Below are positions 48,810 through 60,800 of a stretch of 64,000 bases of DNA, in pieces. The stretch lies in contig LUCM01007140.1 of assembly GCA_008360955.1 (NCBI GenBank), positions 2,877 to 66,876 of the forward strand, read 5' to 3'. The notes beneath the pieces are model-generated. The model made no database searches. It was given only the letters and a program-made list of their open reading frames with translations, and was not told where the DNA came from. Origin of the DNA: Fasciolopsis buskii. Taxonomy: Eukaryota; Platyhelminthes; Trematoda; Plagiorchiida; Fasciolidae. Position numbers and translations under genes: made by a program. How positions within the stretch are numbered: the first letter of the stretch is position 1; each line of letters opens with the position of its first letter.

Positions 48810-51800
48810 ACTACATAGTGGTTAAAAAGACATCAAACAAGATGGGAAGCGCTTGACATTTAATGTGCAATCGTTTGAGATTAGAGCAACTTGAATTCAG
48901 CTCGAGATGAATGAGAAAAGGCATTGGGTGAGATTATTACACAGAAGATAATTTGGGGCTGATATAATACTGCTGTTCATCAATGAGAAAACTGTTAGGA
49001 TCGAGCAGGTTATATCACCGGACCTGGGTATTTCTGTGGAACACTTATGGAAAGCAGTAAAAGCCATTGTAGGTCCAAAATATGACATGAGCAAAATAAT
49101 AAGTAAAAGACAGCACACGAGATACACAGGTCAGTTTACTGAATACCGAAGGACCAGCGAGGAATTCAGACAAGAAACTTGATAACGTAGACACCATTTT
49201 CGTAAGAATGTATAATGACTGTGTTCAAATTAGATGAGATTTTGTGACACGGTTATCTAAATAAAATTTATCAATCTAACTATAGGAACCATTTTACCGT
49301 TAACTGAAGAAACTGAACAGTTATTTTCCATGAACAAGAAACGCATTTATTCGGTAATTTAGGAGAACGTTAGTACTTCTCTATACATAAAGCAACAAAC
49401 AAAGACCCTTGAACAATGGGAGATAAAGAATTTCTCATGTTGGAGAACTGGTAGATGCACCATCAGATTTAGTCCAAGCAACATTTACGGTATATTGTAT
49501 ATGCCGTTCTTCAGGGACCGTAGACAAGTTATGGATGTTGACAGAAATGCAGAAGGTAGATAAACCGGTGCACCTCGGGGTGGGTTATAGATGTCATCAC
49601 AGATGGGGATAAACCAAGTTTTGTTCCCATACTGAAGTAATCGCTTAATAAACGATAGAATAGATAGTAATAGGTCTTCTTTGCATATTACTGTTTCATC
49701 AATAATTTATTCCTACAGCCATACAAACAAGCAGGATGTTTCCGTCTCGCTCAAGAAGGGATAAAACAGAATCTACTAAGTGGATTAAGCCGTCTACTAT
49801 TGATCGCCTGTTGCGATAAGTGAACCAGCAACTGTCACGGATGTCAATGTATAACTTTACAAATGCAAGAATCACGGTTATACGTATTCTTAGGAAGAAA
49901 TTCGCCGATTTTCTTTTGTGATATAGGAATGCTTTTCGTTGGTCTCTACAATCCGGCTGTTTTGCTGTTCGCAATGCATTTGACACAAATATCCGTAGTG
50001 GGCTCCGTTAAATACGCAGCGCACTGATTAGGCATGGCAGCTTAAAGTCCGTCAGGCTTTGAAGCATTCGCAATCTTAAGTCTCTTACATTCGACTGGCA
50101 CCTCTTCGGCAGTGACTTCAACGGTGTCAAATATTTTAGTAGACGCAAAAATTAAGTCTGGTAGTGATACATCAAGATTCGACGGGGGAGAGAGTAACTG
50201 ACTGAATTTTGCAACCGATTTCTGGATGCCCGATTTAAGGTCCTGATACCAGAAAGTTTCTTTTCATCGTAGACCATACTTGGCGCTAACTGCTGTTGCT
50301 ATGTATGGGTCTATTTACTTTATTTCAGTTCTTAATAATAGGCTGATCCGCCTCAAAAATGCAAAATCTCCAAATGAATTCGCTCTCTCTAGAATCCAAG
50401 AGTTTACAACTATGGAAATGAGACCCTGGCAGGCCAAAGGGAAATCAATTCCCACGAACAATAAATACTAAGACAAACGTCCACATGATATATCAGGCAA
50501 TCGTAGAACATCAAGATCTCTGAGCCGTACAGGAGACAAACATAGACGTCAAAACTATTTTTCGCGACAAACTTATATTTTTCTGTGAACACTCTCACAA
50601 TAATCCTGCAATCAGACTAACAACGGGCCATAGAATGGCTTGTATTTCAACTAAGTTTTGCAGGAGTTTTGAAGATACAATGATCGGAATAAATGAAGGT
50701 TTTTTCATCGCGAATGGCATCCCGAAGTCAATCAAAAACAGAAGATTAAATTGTGCATTTTCCATGACATGAAAATGCACTGTAATTTCTGGCCAAAATA
50801 TTCAGAACACTAGCACCAACTAGGGCGCCTCCACGATTCCTTTGCTTATATAGATGGTCAATACCATCCATGTGTTAACCTTTGGGTGTAGTCAACCAGT
50901 CGGAAACATTGAGATTCATCTGCATTTTTCGCAGAATTATTCGTGGCGTGAAAAATTTAGCTGACCTGAAGATATGACACAAATTGCTCACTTGCCCAGC
51001 AACCATCCTACATTGACCGGGTGCAATATTGAATTATCTTAGACAGTGGGAAATTTACAGTGACAACGGTGAGATTCAGAGTATACCGTTGGATCTTCGT
51101 TTCGAATCTCTGCAAAAAACGATTAGTAAAAAGAAGCTAGGGTGATTGTGACACATCTCTAGTCCGTCTCAAAATGGAATCACCCGGGAATACAATGCTC
51201 TCGCAGACGGAAGATTGAAATGAATGAGTGGAAGTGGACGTCGCATGATGCGGCGGTGACGCATGAGTCTCAATCGGTGGACACTGTCGAGTACGACACA
51301 GATGTTCGAATTAGACAGGCCGGGTAATTGACGGTTTCTGGTGTTGTGATTGATTGACATCATTCACAGCGTCAAAATCCGTGCATGGATTTTCGTCTTT
51401 GATTTCTTCTGTTTTTTAGTTCACACTCGTCCTAATTTCAACAAAATGACGCTGCCGGAAAGTTATCTAAATTGGAACTTGGAGTAACGAACTTCATCGC
51501 TGAGAGGAGAATGGAAGTTGGAATTTGTAACATATTTCTTTTAATCCGTCGGCCGGAAAGATGATTACGTAATTCGTTTCCGGAACATGTTCCCAATTCA
51601 GCTCAGCATGAAAGCGATCTCGAGACTTCCAAAAACGTTCAACAATACCAAACAACATCGCTGGTAGCGACAGCTGGACACTTATTGCTGACTTAGTGCC
51701 AGCTTTGCAAAAAGATCTATTGTTCAAAGCTAAACAAAAACAGCAAATTTCATCTAAACGTTTTGTTTTTGAGACAAACTAGTGCAAACATGTGAAACTG

Positions 51801-54800
51801 AAGCACGATGAAAGTCTTCGTTTTTGTCACATGGCCTAATGAAAACGCCTTAAAACCGTATGCTACTACCGTTCTGCGTTGGTACCTCTACACATCCTCT
51901 CGGAATACCCTTTACGAAATTGCGAATCTAGTCTTAACCGATAGGAAACCCGCCTGGATTTACTGCGGTTACCATTTCTGTTAGCCCGGAAGCTTTCTGT
52001 ACACACACCGGACTGGAATTCTCCAAATGTTTTCGATGGGATTGAGAACATGGATCGGTACTGACCACGAAAAGATCACAGTCCCACCGAACAGTAACCG
52101 ACTTTTGATTACACGAGATATGTAAGTTATCGAGGTGCGCTGAAATAGGCATTTCGATAAAAGACTTTAAGCCATTATTGGGGGAAGATAGAAGTCATGC
52201 ATTTGGAAGAATACAGGACATCCAGATACCAAAAGATGCAGCGCTCCCAAAGTCGGTACTGAACCCCTTTAAACAGTGCAACTATTCTCAAGTTATGACA
52301 ACGGTAACCGAGAGAACACAAGCAAACAAACTAACAAGCTAGTTTCCACTGAAATTTGTAATCACACCATTGTGTTACGAAAAATGCAGACCAAGACGTC
52401 ACGACATTAAAACGAGACAACATGTCTGACTGCAAAGTAAAAATTAAAACCACTTTGAACGACATATTTAAGTTCCTTAAAATGACTAAAGAAAATTTTC
52501 GAAGGTGTGTGCCCTTTAATATGAAGAGGAATCTGATTAGAGGTCTCTCAAAAGAAGCGAACAATATATACGGAAGACTACTTTTAAAAGGAATTACAAA
52601 CTGCGCGGAAAACTTTTGCTGTAAAGAGCTCCCCAATCAGCTTGATAGATAAAATGATACAGATATGGAAATCATTAAAAAGACTGTGGAAAGGACAGTA
52701 TACATCTAGTCACTTAAGGGTGGCACACTGGCAAAATCGCGCCGAGAAGACTGCCAAGCATTACCTAGAGGAACATTTTTTCAACCAAACTTCAAATCAT
52801 ATTTACGCCTCTAACAGAGATGCCGCTAAAATTGAGAGACTATGTTTCTGTTACAGCAGTCTCGTTTTTATTTATGCTCATTCGTGTTATTGGGGAGAAC
52901 TAACATCGGTCGCGCAACCAGGCTCCTGTCTGAATGCGTCCGGGAGCCCAACCGTGCATGGCTGAGCACTGGGACAATTAAACCACTCAACAGCTCAGCG
53001 GCTTCACGCCTAGAGAAGGCTAGTCACGTTATGAATGTGACTCAAGTATTTTGTGCCCTTTCAAAGGTACGGGGTCAGTAGTCCCAATTGGCAAACTTAC
53101 ATATATCAAGCACAGCGGATGCTGTCGCAGTTCTTCTACACAATCGGCTTCTGTTGTCAAAAATAATTCATGTTTTGCCGTAAGCTTCCCTGACTCGTCT
53201 CCAACCCCAAAGCGGACATTAGACCGGACGGCTATTACTACAAAACATATTGATCTAACTGGATGTGTCCTGAATTACAAATAGTGCCAGGATTAATGCT
53301 TCTCTCGCCCTTTTGTTCCATTGATTTTATTCTCCGAAAATTATGTAGTATACCTTCAGGCAATAACGTTATTATTGTTCACTAAAAACTATTTTGTTCG
53401 CCAATGTGTTCACTCAGTTTTCTGTAGTTCCAGGCAACAAACAGAATTTCTGTTTGACCACTAAAATCAGCACTATAATATCGATCAATTACACATTACA
53501 AAGACCTCAGTCCAAGACGAACCATCAGATTAATCACCGCGTATTTCATGAATGCTGTCTCCAGAACATCACACCTATTTCTCTTCGCGTCAAACTACTT
53601 GACAGTTCTGTGCTCTCTGTGAAATCTGCTCTTATTGACTCACGGACGTTTCTGCAACAATAAATTCATGACTGAATAGTAAAGATCAGTTCCGCTTGTT
53701 ATAGAATGCGAAACGTAGACGATTGCTTGATTCATTTTCTGCCACAAACATCTTCAGAGATATAAATAACATCGGTGAACAAAGGAATCTACATGCTTCT
53801 AAAGCTTGCCAGTCGTGTCAGATAAAAAAGTACGACAGAAAAATACGCATGCCTAAGTCCGGAAGCAAATTCCGACCGGAATCAAGAACATTTCAAGTAG
53901 CCAATCCTGAAAGCTTTGTTGAAAATCTATCATATAGGTCCTTGACCTCGGCGGAACTACAACTACTACAGAAAGGTTTAAATCTCAGTACTCACAAGAA
54001 AATTCTAACATCTCAGGAATTAGTCCTTTCACTGGAAAGTGCATTGGGAAAATTACCGCCGGAAGACACCAACCAAATAAGAATCAGAACAAGTAATATC
54101 ATTAAAAACCAAAAGCCGATTGCAATAAACTTGTCAACAGATGAATAGAAAGTGCTCGCCTAATCAAAAAGTGACAAGTCACTGCACATCACGAAAGCAA
54201 GCAAAGGGAATGTTACCGTCGTTTTGAATACTTCAGATTATGGATTGAAAGTCCGATAACATTTGGGTGATGGACCATATGAAAGAATAAAGAAAAGAAA
54301 GCCAACGCCGTAATGAACAAAACGAAGGGCCAGATAAGTAAATTTCCATCGGGGTCAAAAGACAAATTTGGAAAATCGTTATGTTTCTTTTTGAATCAAA
54401 AAATTAGCAGGCCTAGGAGATTCTACGGGCTGCCAAAAATCAACAAACCCGATATACCTACCTCTCTGTGTGGTTGTGGATTACTAACCTTGTGTAACCT
54501 ATATGCTATCCAAATACATTAGTCCACTATTAAAACGATCCCAAAAATTGGTGGCAAGTCAAATAATTTTTTCCTTTCATTTCTCTCGTATTCTGCAAAA
54601 TGTCACGCACAGAGACGGAACTACGATGAGTTTTGATGTGACTTCTATTAAAGACAGTTTAAACGTATTACAGTCCACATTAATCAGGGACAGATTTGGA
54701 ACACGGATGCCCACATAACCCAACTGACATTGTCACTGGTTTTGAAGTGTGTCTTAATTGCACTTAATCATTTACTGTACAAACAAACTGATGGTGTGGC

Positions 54801-57800
54801 TATGGACCTTCCTGTATGGCCAATTTTAGCAAAATTATTTTTGCATTCGGCTGAACCAAAGCGTTGGCAAAGTTTCACAAGTCACTACGAATTTACGTCA
54901 CATATGTTGACGACACATTTGCAGTCATTAAATCTGAACATAGGAGATGAATTCTTGCAGTCCCTCAACGGTCAGGGCAACCCAACTGAGTTAACAATGG
55001 AAACAGAAAATACCAAGAGAACTATCAGTTTCCCTAACTCCCGGCTGATAGTTAACGACCCCAACAGATTCATGATGGGAATTTACAGGAAATCCACGCA
55101 CTCCGATCGATACCCGCACTTTAATTCAGCCCATCCCCAGTGCATAAAAAGGGCACTGATCTCATCACTAGCCAGCAAAGTGGACAAACTACGCAACGAT
55201 GACGTCACACGCAAACGAGAAACGCAACGCTTGCACGCAGCCCCTCGTGATAACGGTTACACACGTACTATGAGACAAAACGCCCACGAACAACAAGAAT
55301 GACACAAACTGCCTGGCCTCTGTTGGTATCCCATACAGATGGAGCACATCGGAGGCAATCAGAAAGGTACTTGGCTCGTATGGTGTTTGTGTGTTCTATC
55401 GTATAGATAACACGATAGAGCATCAAATCACAAAACCAAAGACCCTCAACGCTTACAGGACCGGGACAACTGTATCTATGTGATTAGCTGTAAAGACTGT
55501 TCGGTTCAATAAATTGAGCAAACACGGGGACAGTTAAAAACCAGAATCTCGGAATACAGAAGGGAGAAGACATACAGGCCGACGGACCGTGCGACTTTAA
55601 AAAAGCTAGAACGCGATTCGGCGATTGTCCTTCACGCTAAATCTGAAGGGCAAACCATCGACCACGATAATACCACATTCCTTTCGTGTAGATTTCGCAT
55701 ACATATAGAACGCCTCTACTGCCATCCTACCTCAACCGAAACAATGATACAGAGATTTCAGATATATGGATGACACTGAAAACCCAAATGGTGACAAAAC
55801 CCGGTTTTGCCTCAGATGACCCTAAGATCGCCGACACGAATAGTGGGAACTGAGATCCAACACCCACCCTTACAATTTACAACGCCATATAGAGACAAGC
55901 AAATACACAAACACAGACAAACACACGAACGCACCCTGTTTAACATCTAGTGGTTGTAGGCTATTATTCCAATTGTATTCGCTTGTACAGCAGTCTTGAG
56001 AAAGGTTATCCGCGATAACCGAAATGTCGACAACTCAACAACTACTTCGACCAAGCTGTGGCACTGATCAATAAAAGTTCACATGAAAACTTTACACGGC
56101 ACATCGTTACTGCGGTACATTACGAACCAAACTTGGTTTTGATACTGTCATTCAAGTTGAACCATGTTCTTTTTCCACGGAATTTACAGTAACCTTACTT
56201 TTTGCTTTAATTTTTATTGCTACCTAAGGCAGGGATGTCAGTGTATACATAACTCTCAAAATAATATCTCCATTCAGAGTGAAATACCTGGCTCCTGTCA
56301 TTCTTAGCAAAAACAATTTCCGGCCGCAATTTCCGCGCTTCTTATCAGATGATTTGAGTGATGGGATCTCAAAGTTACACAGAAGAATCGATATTATCTT
56401 ACTGGCGGACGACGAACGACTGTCACGGCTGAGTGATGACGCTGACACCGCTAAATAGGTGATAGGGGTTTTTATTAATTTCGCAGAAACATCTGGCTAC
56501 GTTCTTTTGATTAAAAAATGATCTAGTTGGGCTACAGAATATTGCCGCAGTTCATGATAGACTTAAATATAGAAAAAAATCTGTCAGGCTGTTGGAAAAA
56601 GGAGGATAGTAACAGCCATGCTTTTAAGTGCAGAAACACTGAACGGTGGCAAAAGTGTAGGAAGAGGTATCCACAAGTGCAAGCGCGACACTGCTTGCAT
56701 TACCTGAGGGATCGGTGAAGGAAATCCTCCAGAAGAGATGAGTTGTTTGTAAACATCACTAGTTCAAATTGCTAACCTCCCAAGACAACAACGTGCATCC
56801 CCATCTAGTGAGAACCGTCACGATAAGATCTCTTCACAACCCGCTTTAGTCCTTGGATTTGTATGTGATGCCTTCTAAAAAGAAAGATCACGCTGATGGA
56901 AAAGCACTAAGAATTCACTTTGTGGTATTCTAACAATGGCTGGAACGAAACAACAGAAAAAGTTGTCGTCCAACTGCAGAGTACCGTATAAGGAATAGCC
57001 GGCACCACCATTGTCGACAGACCTGGAGAAGCGTGATTTGCGCTAATACACTATTGACTTTTCCAGAACTGTTATTATCCTTATTATTATTATTATATTA
57101 TTATATTATTATTATTATATTATTATATTATTATAATAACCGCTCCAATGAATGCAATTATTTAACGCAGCAATCTGGCTCCTTATTTTGTAAGGAAGAT
57201 GCTATCCGTACTTCACAATGTTCAAAGTGAAATATTTACCCCAAGTGCGTTTTCAATTGTGAAATCGAACAGTTCTGGACGATCTGTTCGGCATTTCTCC
57301 TTAAACAAAGGTTTCCAGGAGTATTTTATAAGCTCTCCAAAATGAGTTTTATCCATGTACTGTCATACGGTGTCCTCTGATCTGATGCCGTTTCCGGTGA
57401 TCATAGGCAAACTGTTTTTTTAATAAAACATCGATAGTTGCCCTTTCTCTGATTACGCCAGTCTTTCGCAATGAGACACAGCAATAAATGAAACAAAAAT
57501 CTCAGACTGCCTCGCGATCACTGTGACTGAGGCTATGAAACCCGAGGCTAAAATGATCTTGCTCGGAATTAATCTGTTAGTATTAGAACTTTAGCCTCGT
57601 GAAGAAACTTAGTAAAGGAAAAAATATCTGGGTCTTAAAAACAGAGGACATGGCACGAGATCTCAAGAACTGCTCGATTTGAGTCCATATGTTAAGGGAT
57701 ATGAAATGTAAATTGGGTTGACTCTAAAATTTCTCACAAGAACCGGGCTCAAAACAAAGTTTTTGAAACGAAATTTGCCACTTGATTTTGAGAGAGCCGT

Positions 57801-60800
57801 CCTTACTGTCAGGGCGAAAAGAGAATCCTGGAACAATAGAAATTGTACCATTCAAGAAATCAAGAGTAAATCAAAAACACTTGCCGCGAGATGTATTTGT
57901 CGACTGCTTTCATGGTTCTGAATGGTGAGTTGGGCATGAATATTGCTTGAACCAAGTTTTCATAATTCAACTCGATTTCGTACTATCCACTTTTGCAAAT
58001 AGATCTTTCACTTATTCCTTGTGACATCTCACAAGTTCATGTACAATATATGAAAATACGTACTTCTGAACTCCGAAGTGCTACGTGTACCAAACTAATT
58101 GAGCTAGCCAATATAGGGCATGTATTTTGAATCGAAAAGCGCAACAAATAATCAGCCAGTCGTTTCTAATAGTTAGGACGAAAACGAAAAAGCCTCTGTA
58201 CATAAAATTCATGGATGGGACAAATAGAAAGTGCGCAAAATCACATACCATCTGGTTGGCAACTTTTCGCATCTCCGGTAGAATCAGGATAGAATATAAA
58301 GCCCCGTTCACATAGGGCACAATGTCCAGATTGGCACAACTTAACAATTCGACCAACACCTTCAGGATTCGTTTGCTGATCAGTAGACAATTTCGTTTAC
58401 CTGAAATACATAAAAAATAACTGAATCGTTTGGAGCTCCGGAAAAACACTAGATCCGTACAACGAAAAAAAGCAAGCGAACTGATTACGAATGATTCATA
58501 ACCGTGATTCATTTTATTGAAGTACCTTTTAGGTGATATGATAGATTGCTGGTTTATTCAGAGCATAGATGCATACTACAAAATGCGTTCCTGAGGTGCG
58601 GAGAGGAAAACGGCCACCATGCAGGTGGTTACCCGTGAATTAGGAGGCTCAAGCCCGCCGAATAAACGACAGCAAACAAGCAGTGGCATTGTCGGGGGCG
58701 TGATGGATGTTCACCTGGCCAGCATTCTTAATAAAAAGTAACATAAGAGCCGATTGTTGATACTGCAATGTGATGAATGTGGCACCAAAAGAAATAAAGC
58801 CATTGCCCCTTGTGTTCCACTGAACCAACAAGATTTTCCAGATGCGGCGTATAAACTGATCACCTGGCCACCGGCTCATCTGGAATGATTCTGCTGATTT
58901 ACAGAAAGCCCTTGACGGCGCAAAGGCTAGAGATGCATCCTCGAATAACAAGACCTACTCTGGACTGGGTGACCGAGTAGTACAATAGCCCACAACGCAT
59001 TCAAACATGACCACGACTGTTATTCGCACGAACGTTTCTGACTCCTTTCTAATTTGCAAAACCAACCTTCCACCATACAAAAATGTTTGCTTTTTTACTA
59101 GTTCGTCCTGTTGCTCCTCTTCCCACACAGTTGCCTTAGATTCTTCGGGAGTTGAAGTCAGCAGGTCAAAATGTAACCGGAATGACTCCTGTTCGTGTTC
59201 TCTCACGACTTATCTCAGATAGCACCCAAATCTCGCCGAACCCGCTTCCACCGATTGCTGTATTTCTTCGTCCTCGATGGCCCTTCAAACTAGTCACGAT
59301 CAACGTACGAATCCTGATTTGAATAAATCAGCAGGGGTGTTTAGCCCGGGCACTAGAGACCTTAGCCGTTGTTGTGTACTGCATCCAAGACACTCGCATT
59401 CAACACGCCAGCTATATTACCGAGCTGACAACAGGTCTAGTCCCGTGAAATTTCATCTGCACCCTTCTGAGGACCGTGAGGCCGCGGATTCTTGTGTTGC
59501 TGGCGTTTGTGTAACTTTGAATGAGATGGCTGAGACTGCACTACTTGACTGGACTCCAGTCAAGAGCCGGCTGTGCACAATGAGATTTAGAAGTTTGTGC
59601 GAACCAAACAATCTTCGTTCTGATAGACACAACTTGTTTGTCGTCTTAGCGCACGTTCCACCAGATTGCCTCCCAGATGCACTCAAGGACATTTCCTACC
59701 CGGAGTTGCACGACCTCTTACACACAACAAGGCAGAGTGATATCGTTATTTTGGTAGGAAACATGAATACTAGAGCAGTTCGGCTGTCTTCGAATGGGGC
59801 ACATCTAAATGGTCCCTATGTTCTCGATTGCTGTCATTCTGAAAACGGGAAACGGTTGTTGGATTTTTGCCCAGAAAGTCGATTGTTTTTCTCCAGTACG
59901 AGCTTCAGATGTCCCAATCGCCGGTGTGTCACCTGGAATCCGCCTTCTTTGGGTCAGCGAAGGACCCGAATTAAACACATCGCTACTAGCTACAAGTGGC
60001 GGGGCTGTCTTTAAGACTGCGGGTTGTATTGATGCACTCCCCTCGACTCCGACCGCGCGTTGGTATGCAATAAGCTGTCCATGTACTTTTATGGGTCCCA
60101 AAATCGCACACCGTAGCATCGGTTAGACTGTAGCCAGCATTCTGATCCAAATCTTCTATCATTCCTTCGAAGCACATATTGCCTGAATATCTAGGATTGC
60201 CCACATCTCAAAACAACAATGAGTACTGGTTTCTTATCAAGAACGCCTTGCATTCGTCTAGCTTTGTGGGTTGTGGTTTGACCCGTTGCGTTGTGCCGCC
60301 TTGGACTTCTGCTGAGTCGCTGCGCATTCTTGAAGCACGCCAGTCAATCCGGCTGGTAGGGAGTATGATGAAGCATGCCTCATAAAGAGACGTAAACTAA
60401 GTGCAAGCTAGTATAGGGATCGCGGGATCATGTGGTGCCAACGGGCTTTGGTGAAGTAACTTGCTGTTTTTTGAGGGATGGTGACCTATGGTTCGGTACT
60501 CAAAGGAGTGTAAGTTCCTACCTCAAGTGTGATTTTGGTCTGTGGTCAGCTTTCTGCACCCCTCGGGCGCCTCCATGAAATCCGGCTTCCTTTCACGAGA
60601 AGGGTTTCCAATGCAACAGGTCGCAGTGGTTCGCTTTAGGGTTGTGGAACGTGGCCTATACGTCTTGGGGATGCCCGGGGACTTCCCGTTTTTGACCAAT
60701 ACTATCCACGAATTATTCCCCGAGTCCGGTGGGAACATCGTGTGAGCAGTGAGGAGATGCGTCACCGTTGTTAGGTGCAAACAATCGCCCAGACTGAGAT

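Noticed and set aside
58081..58512. The long minus-strand frame through ARMC9 exon b as a single-exon gene
   Set aside because: Conservation is confined to 58,249-58,400 and stops exactly at AG and GT splice sites with matching phases.
30503..60409. The inverted arms as a pure assembly artefact
   Set aside because: Scattered substitutions, a one-base length difference and different flanks argue for two real copies, though long reads would be needed to be certain.
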